DNA of 64,000 nucleotides from DASZFV01 sp036494575. Lineage in GTDB: Bacteria > Myxococcota_A > Polyangia > Fen-1088. Of the stretch, positions 26,301 to 35,075 are shown piece by piece (position 1 is the first letter of the stretch; each line of letters begins with the position of its first letter). The notes beneath the pieces were generated by a model. That model made no database searches. It was given only the letters and a program-made list of their open reading frames with translations, and was not told where the DNA came from. The position numbers and the translations under genes are program-made. The stretch lies in assembly GCA_036494575.1 (NCBI GenBank), contig DASXOE010000140.1, positions 1 to 64,000 on the forward strand. Direction: 5' to 3'.

Positions 26301-29300
26301 TCTATCGTGAGACGGGCGACACCGAGGCGCTCTACGAGATCCTCGCGCGCCGTGCCGACCTCGCACGCGACGTCACGCGCGACGCCGCCGCCGAGCAGCG
26401 CCTGCGCGGCCAGCTCGGACAGCTGGCCGAGGCCTCGCTCCGGCGGCCCGACGACGCCATCGCCGCCTACGAGCGCGTCGTCGAGCTCGCGCCGCCGGGC
26501 GACGGCGCGCGCGGAGCGCGTGAGGCCCTCGACCGGCTCTACACCGAGACGGAGCGCTGGAGCGACCTCACGCGCTTTCTCGAGGAGACGCTCACGCGCG
26601 GCGGCCTCGCCGAGCGCGACGTCGTGGCGATTCGCTTCCGCCTCGCGCAGATCGAGCACGATCGGCAGCGCGACCGCGAGAGCGCCCTCGGCCACCTGCG
26701 CGTCGTGCTGCAGGGCGACCCCGATCACCCGGGCGCCATCGCGCTGCTCGAGGGCATGCTCGACGACGTCGCCGTCCAGGGCGCCGCGGCCGAGCTGCTC
26801 GAGCCTGTGTACGCGGGCCGCGGCGACTGGCCGCAGCTCATCAAGATCGGGGAGATCCGCCTCCTGCAGGTCGACGATCCCGCCGAGCGCGTCGCGTGGA
26901 CGAAGCGAATCGCGCGCCTGTACGAAGAGCAGCTCGAGGACTTCGACAGCGCGCTGCGCTGGTACGGAAAGGTCTTCCAGGAGTCGCCCACGGAGCGGCA
27001 GAGCGCCGAGCCGCTCTTGCGCCTCGCCGACAAGCTCGGCCGCTGGCAGGACGTCGGCGCGCTCTTCGCGAGCTACGTCGCCGACGAGCTCAGTGACGAT
27101 TCGGCCGTGCTCGAGGTCGTGCGCCGGACGGCCGAAATCTTCGACCTCCGCCTCGGCGATCAGCAGGAGGCGCGCAAGTACTACCGCCGCCTCTTCGAGG
27201 CGCTCCCCGAGGACCGCGCCGTCGCGCAGCTCTACGAGAGCGCGCTCGAGCGGTGGGAGGCCTGGGACGACCTGCGTGAGCTCGTCGACGAGCAGGCCGG
27301 ACGCACGATCGACGCCATCGCCAAGCTGACGCTCCTGCGCCGCAGCGCCAAGCTCGACGAGGAGCGGCTCGGCAACCGCAGCCGCGCCATCGGGACGTTG
27401 CAGGAAGCGGCCGAGCTCGATCCGACCGATCGCTCGACGGACGCCGAGCTCGAGCGGCTGCTGTCCGCCGAGGAGCTGTGGCACGACCTCGGCGACCATC
27501 TGGCGCTCGTGCTCACGCGCGTCACCGACCCCGCCGACCGCGAGGCAGTGACGTTGCGCCTGGCCGACGTCCTCGAGACGAAGATCGGCGACGTCTCGGC
27601 GGCGATCGATCGCTACGCCGAGGTCCTCGAGCAATCGCCCGGCAGGCGCGAGGCCATCGCCGCCCTCGAGCGCGTCGCGGCCGATCCCGATCATCGCCAG
27701 CGCGTGGCCGTCGTGCTCGAGCCCGTGTACCGCGCCACGGGCGATCGCGGCAAGCTCGTGGGGGCCCTCGAGGCGCAGCTCGAGACGATCGACGATCGCG
27801 AGCAGCGCATCGCGATCCTGCGCGAGATGGCCGACAACTACCAGCGCCTCGGGCGGCTCGACCTCGGCTTCGATTGCCGCGCGCGCGCCTGGCTCGTCGA
27901 CGTCAGCTCGGCGGACACGCTCGGCGAGATGGAGGCCTTGGCCATCTCGGCGCGCCAGTACGCGCCGCTCGTCGCGACGCTCGGCAAGGGCGCCGTCGAG
28001 GCCATCGACCCCGACCTCCAGGCCCAGCTCTGGGGCGTGGCCGCTCGACTCTCCGAGGAGCACCTCGGCGACGTCGCGCAGGCGGTCGAGGCGTGGCGCT
28101 CGGCGCTCGCCGCGCGCCCCGACGACGCCGACGCGTTCCTCGCCCTCGAGCGCCTGCTCTCGCAGGCGGCGCGCCCCGGTGAGCTCGTCGAGATCCTCGA
28201 GAAGCATGCCGAGGTGACGCTGGACGCGACCGAGAAGAAGGCCATCACGAAGCGCGTCGCCGTGCTCTACGAGGACGCGCTAAAACAGAGCGAGCCCGCG
28301 CTGCGCGCCTGGGAGGCCGTGCTCGAGATCGACGCCAACGACGTCGAGGCGCTCGACGCTCTCGCCCAGCTCCACGCCGCCGGCTCGTCCTTCCGCGAGC
28401 TCGCCGAGGTCCTCGAGCGCAAGCTCCAGCTCCTCGAGCTCCGCGCCGCCCGGCGCGCGCTCCACCTCGACCTCGCCCGCCTCTACGACGACAAGCTCCA
28501 GGAGCCGGATCAAGCCGTCGGACATCTTCGGACGGTCCTCGAGGAATCGGCGGCCGACCGTGAGGCGCTGGCGGCCCTCGACGCGATCTTCACGCGCGAC
28601 GAGCGCCACGCCGACCTGCTCGAGGTCCTCGACGACCGCGCCGCGGGCGAGACGAGCGCGGACGCCCGCGACGCGCTCGCGCTGCGCGGCGCGCGTCTCA
28701 CCGAGATCGAGCTCGGAGACGTCGAGGGAGGCATCGCGCGCTATCGGAAGATCCTGGGGGCGTCACCCGAGCACGCCGGCGCGCGAGAGGCGCTCGCGAC
28801 GATCGCGCGCGGCACCGATCACCGGCTGCCCGCGATCGCGGCGCTCGAGCCCGTGCTGCGCGCCGCGCGCGACTGGACGGGCGTCGTCGAGCTCCTCGAG
28901 CTTCGCCTCGCCGCCGAGGACGCCGCCGCCGAGCGCATCGCCACGCTCGCCGAGATCGCGCGCATCGAGGAGACGGAGCGCCGCGACATCGGCCGCGCCT
29001 TCGAAGCCTGGGCGCGCGCGCTCACGGAGGAGGCGACGGCCTCGGCTCCGCGCGAGGCGCTCGAGCGCCTCGCCGCCGCCACGGGCGACTTCGCCGGTCT
29101 CGCGCGCGTCTACGCCGAGCGCATCGACGCGACCTTCGACGCCTCTTTGCAGCGCGCCCTCGCCATGCGGCTCGCCGAGCTCTACGAGAACCAGCTCGCC
29201 GACCTGCCGAAGGCGGCGGACTACCTGCGTCAGGCCCTGAGCCTGCCGGGCGACGAGGCGATCGTGCTCGCGGCGCTCGAGCGGGTGCTGCGCCGTCAGG

Positions 29301-31768
29301 ACGCGCACGCCGAGCTCGGCGAGATCCTCGGGCGCGAGGCGGAGGTCGCCGCCGATCCCATGGCGCAGGCCGAGTTCCTCGCGGCCCTCGGCGAGCTGCG
29401 CCTGCGCGCGCTCGACGACGCCGAGGGCGCGCTCGCGGCCTTTCGCGATGCGCTCGAGCGCAACCCGGGCCACGCCGCGGCGCACGGGGCCCTCGTCGAG
29501 CTCCTCGAGCGGCAGGAGACGCGCGAGGGCGCCCTCGAGATCCTCGAGCCGCTCGCCGAGGCGCGCGGCGACAACGAAGAGCTCCTGGGGCTCTACGAAT
29601 TCCGCGTGGGCCTGCGCGACGACGCCGCCGAGCGCGCCCACTGGCTGCGGAAGATCGCCGAGATCTGCGATGCCCGTCTCGGCGACGCCACGCGCGCGCT
29701 CGACGCCCTCGGCCGCGCCCTCAAGGAGGAGCCCATGCCGGGCGGCGCGCTCGACGATCTCGAGCGCATCGCCGCCGCCGCCGGCGTCCCCCACGACGGC
29801 GCCGCCCGCATCGAGGCCGTCCTCGGCGCCGCCGAGCCCGACGCCGCGCGCGAGCTCGCGCTGCGCGCCGCGCGCCTCTACGAAGCCGCCCCGGCCGATC
29901 CCGCGGGCGCCGAGCGCCTCTATCAGCTGGTCCTCGCGTCCGACGCGGAGAACGTCGACGCGCTGTCGGCGCTCGAGGCGCTCTACCGCGGCGCCGGCGT
30001 GGTCGCCGCCCCGCACCTCGCCTCGATCCTCGAGCGGCGCGCCGCGCTCGAGCTCGACCCGCAGGCCCGCAAGCGCCGGCTCGGCGAGGCGGCGCGCCTG
30101 CACGAACAGCGCGGCGACGTCGGCGCCGCCATCGCGGCCTGGCAGACGCTGCGGACGGCCGAGGAGGGCGACGCCGAGGCCCTCGGCGAGCTCGCGCGGC
30201 TGTACGAGGCCACGGGGCAGCTCGGCGAGGACGCGCTCGTGGGCGCGCTCGCCGAGCGCGCGCGCTTCTCCGAGGCGCCCGCCGAGCGCGCGGCGCTCTG
30301 GGCGCGCGTTGGGGGGCTGCGCCTGCAACAAGACGACGTCGCCGGCGCTGCCGAAGCCTACCGCGAGGCGCTCGAGGGCGCGCCCGAGGACGCGGCCGTA
30401 TTGGGCGCGCTAGAGGCCATCGAGGAGCGGCGCGAAGACTGGGCGACCTTGCAGGACGTGCTCCAACGCCGGCTGAACGCCGCGGCGACATCGGGGCCCG
30501 CGCAGGTCGCCGTGCTGCTCAAGCTGGCGAAGAACGCCGAGACGCGCCTCGACGATCTCGAGCAAGCGAGCGGCTACCTGCGCCAGGTGCTCGACGTCGA
30601 CCCGTCGAACGGCGCGGGGTACCTCGAGCTCGAGCGCCTGCTGCGCACGGGCGAGCGCTGGTACGACCTCGTCGAGGTGCTCGGTAAGCACGCCGACCTC
30701 GAGGGCGCCGCCGGCCGCAAACCCTCGGAGCTCGCGCTGCGGGTGGCGATCGCCGACGTCTGGGAGCGCGACCTCTCGTCGCCCGAGAGCGCCGTCGAGG
30801 CGCTCGAGAAGGTGCTCGAGGTCGCCCCCACGCACGTCGCGGCGCTGCTTTCGATGGCGCGCATTCACGAGACCGCCGAGCGGTGGGAGGACGCGGGCGC
30901 CGCCCTCGAGCGCGCCGCGGCGGCCGCGACGGCGGGCCCCGAGCTCGCGGAGATCAGCTTCCGCCGCGCTCAGATCCTGCGCGCTCAGCACGGCTCTGAG
31001 GCGCCCAGCGCCGAGATCGAGGCGTTGCTCCTGCGCGCGCTCGACGCCTCGCCCACGCACGGGCCCACGATCGAGGCCCTCGAGGAGCTGGCGCGCGCGG
31101 CCGGTGACGACGAGCGCCTCGTCCAGCTCCTCGAGCTGCGTTCCGAGGGCTTGGGCGCGGCGGCCCCTGACGTCCAGCGCAAGCTCCTCACGGAGATCGC
31201 GGGCCTCTACAAGAAGCTCGGCCGGGGCAAACAGGCCGTGCCCGTGCTCGAGCGCCTGGTCGCAATCGCGCCCGACGAGATCGGCGGGCGCGAAGATCTG
31301 GCCGACGCGCTCATCACCGCCGGCCGCACGCCCGAGGCCGTCGCCATCGCGCGCGACCTCATCGAGCAGCTCACGAAGGCGCGGCGCGGGAAGGAGGCGG
31401 CGCGCTGGTACCAGCGGCTCGGCGCCATCGCCATCGCCGAGGGCAACCTCGACGGGGCCGCGGAGCACTTCGGCGCCGCCTACAAGCTCGATCCGGCCCA
31501 TCCGCTCACGCTCTCGGCGCTGGGCCGCCTCGCGTTCGAGCGCGGCGACCACGAGACCGCCCGCAAGTTCTACCGCTCGCTGTTGCTGCAGAGCTTCGAC
31601 GAGGCGACGACCGGCGTCTCGAAGGCCGAGGTCTACCTCATGCTCGGCCGCATGCACCTCACGGCCAAGGAGATCTCCAAGGCGCGCAACATGTTCGAGC
31701 GCGGCCTCGAGACGGACCCGAAGAACGACATGCTCAAGCAGGCGCTGGCCCAGCTGCCTCGGAGCTAG
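20396..31768 (+). CDS. Giant TPR-repeat protein, 3790 residues
   Basis: This is the largest gene here. It is built almost wholly from helical TPR-like units in which LY..TERW.DLVEVLE and A...YR.VLE.DP segments alternate. It starts MNIDVSTTLANLQLDPDNPQ with no signal peptide, and I see no membrane helix, enzyme domain or large Cys content, so a cytoplasmic scaffold is likely. A variant unit with the core LEPVYxAxGDW recurs near residues 1421, 1816, 2133, 2436, 2815 and 3045. A short low-complexity insert (QKGQQKGQQQ) is at about 1783-1792. Its size and repeat content recall AgmK/GltI of the Myxococcus gliding machinery, and an AgmX/GltJ-like gene lies 12 kb upstream, but TPR proteins converge, so this is a hypothesis. 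No frameshift is seen. Confidence 0.85.
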   Translation: MNIDVSTTLANLQLDPDNPQALKALSGLQPGNGAGVDAGALTQALGDARRWHRERGDFELCLQLIDLELAWVKDASRRADLLHEKGRLLSDDLLRGDAGIAAVHEALKAFPDHGPSKESSAQMSLLRGNWQPISKRYLQQAQAAEEAGKDRAHAASLYVAVAELLLRYGGADAAAEAEAHLRKGLELDLGGRRAGAHLERLLKDKSRYDELLALYTQRAEAASNREDRALAEVLAGETSAKIGKSDEALVHFRKALEASPYESRALRPVREALTREAEKREAKIAPATSKEVWTELAKILEGAVRTKRGEQDVPLQVDLARLLWQKLGDSEAAEGFFRRVRKIDPANREMVDFYREYYGSKNDQSHLLQVLAQAQKSESDVDRRVAMGMEMARAAETRPQSADKAIELWKGLLRLKPRLPEAIASLKTLYTKTEKWNALLEILKEELDARPGDRVDEKVGLLLEIVAIYRDRLNLDVMVVNTYLSVLALRPDHPDALTALSARYEAQGRWSDLIGVLGKQAEAAKDGAARVALHRRIATLWADKLGKHGNAVASLEKILEADPRDAETSTRLKDLYAKSRAWRPLLDVYRRELPHVASDGRQTRLVEMAKIAGERLNDVREAITLWNQVLALAPRDPDALTGLATLYERERRWPALVEILERQRQNVEGQAPAELALLERRGMLLYEKLGATEGAIDVFRRIQTLQPQNARAQRALREIYAQSGDFAALEAMYVQQGAFSDLCDQLTSLADRTADMAARTRLLERVAALSVEQLNQPERALKAYERILTTDPHNRRAALALVPLYRQAQKWPRLLATYEALVGPAAGDGGGGLAERLELFAEARLICEQRLGSKGLAYQWAARAFEAAPKNEAVRSDLERVAGEADEWGALAALYAKRAETTTDAEERLWLLRRALRLSLTRLYKPLEARVFAERIVADLGHDDEADGALEQIFTQTKAWPELAKLLHARADRAPDIGERVKQLFRIAQLEEERVGDAAAAARTFGAIVEAEPANDKALKALARVAEARQDWAGLVDVLRRELEVRARDGATAGPREELLLRIGQIQETRLADAAATFASYREVLQTNPESAAAVAGLERLTAAGKGSAAERAEIATLCLPHYERTENAAKLAGAQEALLAVADTRGEKVERLERLRALYAGPLGDAAAAYRTGLALFELDPSDETNRGQLVGFAESAGKTAELVDKARELAAVTDDAILRRDLLVTVAELQEQRLGNAGDAEKVYVEILSVEPLNVGAFNALARLFRAAQRWADLRALLDLRQGATLEPRERLDLLAQIAELDEAGLADAAHAVATYEKMLELDPADMRAHRALDRHYAAAERWRDLEELLGTRVGFATAAEVSELDFRRADLRATRFGDLDGALDLLEEIVRAAPNHEGARRLLEKLLTSPDQRQRVARMLEPLYEAGGAWARLVAVLEVRREALGATGHEPAALLARIADLQENKLQARASALATWQKVLAADPSNPDALPEIERLATALERFSELVEVYQELAFKHEASDISGRADLLARAAKLYAGRLGNRRAAIEAWKLVLGLDAENPETGRPAADALEALYTETGDIAALVQILRVQAGWADRAEERKPLLFRIAGLEEKSLADPQAAVATLRAILDIDSQDQAAIASLEQIFEAGSQHAQRVEMLRKRIDLARDPAARQELWRRVAGLLEKDVGDVEEAIAACVAILDENPEDGSALETLSRLYEQQGRHRDRLEILERRLSLVQGPARVELLRQIAALLEGPLGDAPNALERWREVLAATPAGQKGQQKGQQQEDPQALAALERFLQPSVDAGLRLSAAQALEPVYERAGRYADLAGVVRVYVDGGDDARTRLEQRMRLAALQEGRLRDAEGAFATTALAIRDGLAEPELPALLDAYERLAGAGRLAEVAALYRDISPDVLDEGVKLRLDRFIADAARAAGDAAGAADYYRRVLDRLPEDEPTLAALDSIYRETGDTEALYEILARRADLARDVTRDAAAEQRLRGQLGQLAEASLRRPDDAIAAYERVVELAPPGDGARGAREALDRLYTETERWSDLTRFLEETLTRGGLAERDVVAIRFRLAQIEHDRQRDRESALGHLRVVLQGDPDHPGAIALLEGMLDDVAVQGAAAELLEPVYAGRGDWPQLIKIGEIRLLQVDDPAERVAWTKRIARLYEEQLEDFDSALRWYGKVFQESPTERQSAEPLLRLADKLGRWQDVGALFASYVADELSDDSAVLEVVRRTAEIFDLRLGDQQEARKYYRRLFEALPEDRAVAQLYESALERWEAWDDLRELVDEQAGRTIDAIAKLTLLRRSAKLDEERLGNRSRAIGTLQEAAELDPTDRSTDAELERLLSAEELWHDLGDHLALVLTRVTDPADREAVTLRLADVLETKIGDVSAAIDRYAEVLEQSPGRREAIAALERVAADPDHRQRVAVVLEPVYRATGDRGKLVGALEAQLETIDDREQRIAILREMADNYQRLGRLDLGFDCRARAWLVDVSSADTLGEMEALAISARQYAPLVATLGKGAVEAIDPDLQAQLWGVAARLSEEHLGDVAQAVEAWRSALAARPDDADAFLALERLLSQAARPGELVEILEKHAEVTLDATEKKAITKRVAVLYEDALKQSEPALRAWEAVLEIDANDVEALDALAQLHAAGSSFRELAEVLERKLQLLELRAARRALHLDLARLYDDKLQEPDQAVGHLRTVLEESAADREALAALDAIFTRDERHADLLEVLDDRAAGETSADARDALALRGARLTEIELGDVEGGIARYRKILGASPEHAGAREALATIARGTDHRLPAIAALEPVLRAARDWTGVVELLELRLAAEDAAAERIATLAEIARIEETERRDIGRAFEAWARALTEEATASAPREALERLAAATGDFAGLARVYAERIDATFDASLQRALAMRLAELYENQLADLPKAADYLRQALSLPGDEAIVLAALERVLRRQDAHAELGEILGREAEVAADPMAQAEFLAALGELRLRALDDAEGALAAFRDALERNPGHAAAHGALVELLERQETREGALEILEPLAEARGDNEELLGLYEFRVGLRDDAAERAHWLRKIAEICDARLGDATRALDALGRALKEEPMPGGALDDLERIAAAAGVPHDGAARIEAVLGAAEPDAARELALRAARLYEAAPADPAGAERLYQLVLASDAENVDALSALEALYRGAGVVAAPHLASILERRAALELDPQARKRRLGEAARLHEQRGDVGAAIAAWQTLRTAEEGDAEALGELARLYEATGQLGEDALVGALAERARFSEAPAERAALWARVGGLRLQQDDVAGAAEAYREALEGAPEDAAVLGALEAIEERREDWATLQDVLQRRLNAAATSGPAQVAVLLKLAKNAETRLDDLEQASGYLRQVLDVDPSNGAGYLELERLLRTGERWYDLVEVLGKHADLEGAAGRKPSELALRVAIADVWERDLSSPESAVEALEKVLEVAPTHVAALLSMARIHETAERWEDAGAALERAAAAATAGPELAEISFRRAQILRAQHGSEAPSAEIEALLLRALDASPTHGPTIEALEELARAAGDDERLVQLLELRSEGLGAAAPDVQRKLLTEIAGLYKKLGRGKQAVPVLERLVAIAPDEIGGREDLADALITAGRTPEAVAIARDLIEQLTKARRGKEAARWYQRLGAIAIAEGNLDGAAEHFGAAYKLDPAHPLTLSALGRLAFERGDHETARKFYRSLLLQSFDEATTGVSKAEVYLMLGRMHLTAKEISKARNMFERGLETDPKNDMLKQALAQLPRS

Positions 31769-32461
31769 ATGGGAACCATCGAGGGCTTCCAGCCGTCCTT
31801 CGAGAAGGGCGGCCCGGCCGAAGGCTCGGTCGCCGCGCTCGTCGTGAAGCTTTACGGCACGACGACGTCGCCCTACACGCGCAAGATCCGCATCCTGACG
31901 CGCGCCGCCGGTCTCTCCGTGACGATGGTCGACACACGCACGGCGGAGGGCGCCGCGGCCCTCGCGCGCATCGCGCCGCTCGGAAAGGTGCCCGTCATCG
32001 AAATGGGTTCCGGGCCCGCGGGCGCGCTCGACGACGGCACGCCGCGCGTGCTCGCCGACTCCGGGCTCGTCGCGGCGTGGCTCTGGGCGCGCCACGCGCC
32101 CGCGCTGCGCGCCGCCGGCTTCGAGCTTTCGCCCGACGACTGGACTGACCGCGCCCTCACCGTGGCCGTCGAGGGCGCGCTCGATGCGGCCATCAATCGC
32201 TTCTACCTGCTGCGCGACAAGCTGCCCGATCAGGCCTACGTCTCGCGTCAAGCCGATCGCGTCGCGACGACGCTCGCGTGGCTCGACGCGCACATGCCCG
32301 ACTTCGCACGCCCGCTGTCCGGCGCGACGCTCTCGCTCGGGTGCGCCCTCGATTGGATCGTGCTCCGTGGGATGGCCGACATCCCGCGCTTCAGCCGCCT
32401 CGTTGCCTTCCGCACGGCATGGACCGCCTCGGGCGTGGGCGCCGGCACCGAGCCGGGCTGA
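31769..32461 (+). CDS. Glutathione S-transferase-like protein
   Basis: A thioredoxin-fold GST-like protein. KLYGTTTSPYTRKIRIL is the beta1-alpha1 region with Ser (SPYTRK) at the usual catalytic site; KVPVIEMG holds the cis-Pro (VP); an all-helical C-terminal domain follows. ATG 31769 directly follows the TAG of the TPR gene. GTG 31844 would start at VKLYGTTTSP, where GST proteins normally begin, so the first 25 residues may not be translated. Probably co-transcribed with the TPR gene. The substrate cannot be inferred. Confidence 0.78.
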   Translation: MGTIEGFQPSFEKGGPAEGSVAALVVKLYGTTTSPYTRKIRILTRAAGLSVTMVDTRTAEGAAALARIAPLGKVPVIEMGSGPAGALDDGTPRVLADSGLVAAWLWARHAPALRAAGFELSPDDWTDRALTVAVEGALDAAINRFYLLRDKLPDQAYVSRQADRVATTLAWLDAHMPDFARPLSGATLSLGCALDWIVLRGMADIPRFSRLVAFRTAWTASGVGAGTEPG

Positions 32462-32471
32462 GCGCGGCAGC

Positions 32472-35033
32472 TCAGGGCGCCGAAGAACAGTGCTTCGTTG
32501 CGTTCTGAGCCGCGAGGGCCAGCGCGGCGACGTGGCCCGCCTCGAGCTCGCGCAGCGTCGCCGCGCCCACGCCGGGGTCGCAGAGTACGCCGAGCGCGTC
32601 GACCGCCGTCGACTGGAACGGGTGACGCATGTCCTTGGCGAGCTTCGCCGCGGCCTGGGCGGCCTCGGGCCCGCCCAGGCGCGCCAGCGATCGCAGGGTC
32701 GTCTCCGCGACGCCCTCGACCGACAGATCCTCCTCCGACTCGTTGACCTGCCGGATGAGCGCGGCAGCCATGGCGGGCGCGGCCGCGCGATCGCCCATCT
32801 CGCCCAGGAGGGCCGCGGCGAGCTCGCGCACGGTCGAGGCCTCGTTGCGCCGCCCGAGGACGCGCAGGAGGAGCGGCCGCGCGCGCGCATCCTGACAGCG
32901 CGCGAGGCCCACGAGGGCTGCGCGCCGCACCTCCGCGACGTCGCGCTCGATGGCGCGCACGAGCAGGTCTGTCGCGCCGGCGCCACAGAGGTGTCCGAGC
33001 GCCTCGAGCTCCGCGCGGCGCACGAAGGGCCACGGCTCCTGCTTGGCGGCCCCAATGAGCTGCGCGGCGGCGGCGACGTCGCGCGCTTGCCCGAGCCCGT
33101 CGGCCGCCGTCTCGCGCACGCGCGGATCGCGATCGGCGAGGGCCGCCCGCAAGGCCGCCACCGCCTCGGCGCCGCCCACGGCGGCGAGCTCGCGCGCAGC
33201 GAGGTGGCGCAAGACCGGGTCGTCGGCGTGGGCGCGGACGTCGGACAGGACGGGCACGGCCGAGGGACCGAGCGCGCCGAGCGCCTGGACCGCTCGGCCG
33301 CGCACCTCGAACGGGCGCGTCGGCGCCAGCGCGGCGCGCAGGAGGGCGAGGGCGGGTGCCGCCGCGTCGGGCGCCCGCTTGACGAGCGCCGGAACGACGC
33401 GCAGGAGGTCGGCCTGCCGATTCGCCGACCCGTCGCCCGCCGCGATGGCCGCGAAGAGCGTGCCGGCCTCGAGCTTGGACGCGGCCGCGACAGCGAGGAC
33501 CACCGCGTCGCGCTGGCCCTGCGTCCCCTGGCCGACGGCGGCGACCAGCGCCTCGGCGGCGCGCGCATCCTCCAGGCCGCCGAGCACCCGCGCGGCGCGC
33601 GCGCGATCCTCGGGGGCCGTCGAAGCCGCGTTCATGATCGCCGCGAGGGTCGCGACGGGCGGCTCGGCCGCGCGCCGGAGCGCGCTCGTGACGAGTCGCT
33701 CCTCCTTCTCGCTCGCGCCCGCGAGGGCGGCTACGAGCGCCGCGACGACGACGGGTTCCTTGGGTTCGGGCGCGAGGCGCGTCAGGGCCTCGACGAGACA
33801 CTCGCGCGGCGGCGTGTGCCCGCCCGCGGCCGTCTGCGTGATGGCCTCGGCCGTCGGCGACACGGCGGCGGCGCCCAGGCTCAGGAGGGCCGGCACGCGC
33901 GAGGCGCAGTCCGCGGCGTGGGCGACGTCGCTCACGAGGCGCGCGGCGCCATCGGGGCCGTCGAGCTCCGTGAAGAGTGTGAGCTCCGAGATGGCCGTCG
34001 CGCCGAAGCTCCGGGGTGGGGTCGCCTCGGTCCCCGGCGTCACCTCGGTGATCACGATCGTCGCGCACGACGCCGGCACGGGGCGCGGCAACGCCACCCA
34101 GTACGGCTCGCGGAAGCGGCCCGCGCCCGCATCGGGGAGCTCGACGTCGAAGCGCTGGTCGTCCCGCGGCCCGAACGAGAGCTGGAACGCGCGCACGCGA
34201 TTCCGCGCGAGGAACCGGCGCGCGCTCGACGCGTCCCCGGGGATGATGCGCAGGCCCCTCACGACGGCGCCGGCGGCGGCGGCCCGCGCCGTGAGAAATT
34301 CACCGCGTCCGTCGCCGCCCAACCCCTCGGTCCACGCCGTCGCCGGATCGCCGTCGTCGACAGCCGCGGGCGGCGTCAGATCGCGGGCGTCACTGCCCGC
34401 GCCGGCCGTCGTCGAGGCCGCCGTGAAATGAAACGAGGCCACCGGTCTCCCCGGCGGCATCGCCGGATCGCCGCGCCGCCCGACCAGCCTCTCGCGCGCC
34501 GGGGACGGCAGCGACGAGAGCACGGGACGAAACTTCCAGGCCTCGAAGTCGAACGCGCGCGGGAACAAGCGCGCGGGCGCGCCGTCGCAGCGGGTGACCT
34601 GGCTGGCCTTCTGGGACTCCACGACGCCTTCGGGCGTCAGCTCGACGTCGAGCGCCGTCTCTCCGTCGGCGTCGCGCGGACCGGCGAGCCCGCTCCACAC
34701 GACGCGCGCCTCGCGCCCGCCGACCTCGCCGATCCAGACCTCCTCGTGCGGTGTGCCACGAACCGCCACGCGCACCTCGACGACCCGACGGCCCTCGACG
34801 GAGACCTCGCGCAGCCGCGCGGGCGCGCGCCGCAGCGGCGCCGCCTTGACGGGAACGCGCGCCACGACGGCGCCCCCCGCGCGCACCTCGAGCCCGCCGT
34901 CGGCCGCGTCGGTCAGCGTCAGCGGCGCGACCGCGGGCGGCGCGGCGGCGCGAGCGGACGCCAACGAAAGCGCGCCCGCGAGTCCCAACGCGCCAGCGAG
35001 CCTGCCGATCGCGCGCAAAATCCCCGAGCGCAT
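32472..35033 (-). CDS. Exported HEAT-repeat protein with an N-terminal glycan-binding-like domain
   Basis: This 853-residue protein starts MRSGILRAIGRLAGALGLAG..., a signal peptide ending near SARA-APP, so it is exported. Residues about 210-330 look like the NADase-type/discoidin-like glycan-binding module (DGDPATAWTEGLGGDGRGEF, then VRGLRIIPGD and ARNRVRAFQL). The rest is HEAT/armadillo repeats (for example VRGRAVQALGALGPSAVPVL and DRDPRVRETAADGLGQARD). ATG 35033 is preferred because CCGGAGAC precedes it; ATG 35048 is the alternative. It is divergent from era with only about 40 bp between. Likely a periplasmic or surface scaffold; the partner is unknown. Confidence 0.82.
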   Translation of the reverse strand: MRSGILRAIGRLAGALGLAGALSLASARAAAPPAVAPLTLTDAADGGLEVRAGGAVVARVPVKAAPLRRAPARLREVSVEGRRVVEVRVAVRGTPHEEVWIGEVGGREARVVWSGLAGPRDADGETALDVELTPEGVVESQKASQVTRCDGAPARLFPRAFDFEAWKFRPVLSSLPSPARERLVGRRGDPAMPPGRPVASFHFTAASTTAGAGSDARDLTPPAAVDDGDPATAWTEGLGGDGRGEFLTARAAAAGAVVRGLRIIPGDASSARRFLARNRVRAFQLSFGPRDDQRFDVELPDAGAGRFREPYWVALPRPVPASCATIVITEVTPGTEATPPRSFGATAISELTLFTELDGPDGAARLVSDVAHAADCASRVPALLSLGAAAVSPTAEAITQTAAGGHTPPRECLVEALTRLAPEPKEPVVVAALVAALAGASEKEERLVTSALRRAAEPPVATLAAIMNAASTAPEDRARAARVLGGLEDARAAEALVAAVGQGTQGQRDAVVLAVAAASKLEAGTLFAAIAAGDGSANRQADLLRVVPALVKRAPDAAAPALALLRAALAPTRPFEVRGRAVQALGALGPSAVPVLSDVRAHADDPVLRHLAARELAAVGGAEAVAALRAALADRDPRVRETAADGLGQARDVAAAAQLIGAAKQEPWPFVRRAELEALGHLCGAGATDLLVRAIERDVAEVRRAALVGLARCQDARARPLLLRVLGRRNEASTVRELAAALLGEMGDRAAAPAMAAALIRQVNESEEDLSVEGVAETTLRSLARLGGPEAAQAAAKLAKDMRHPFQSTAVDALGVLCDPGVGAATLRELEAGHVAALALAAQNATKHCSSAP

Positions 35034-35075
35034 GTCTCCGGATAGCATGACATCTGGGCTATATAGAAGCCCCAC

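Noticed and set aside
20396..31768. Repeat array that could be mistaken for tandem DNA repeats or a CRISPR-like array.
   Set aside because: The repetition is at protein level (TPR units) with strongly diverged DNA; no constant direct repeats with unique spacers are seen here or elsewhere in the window.
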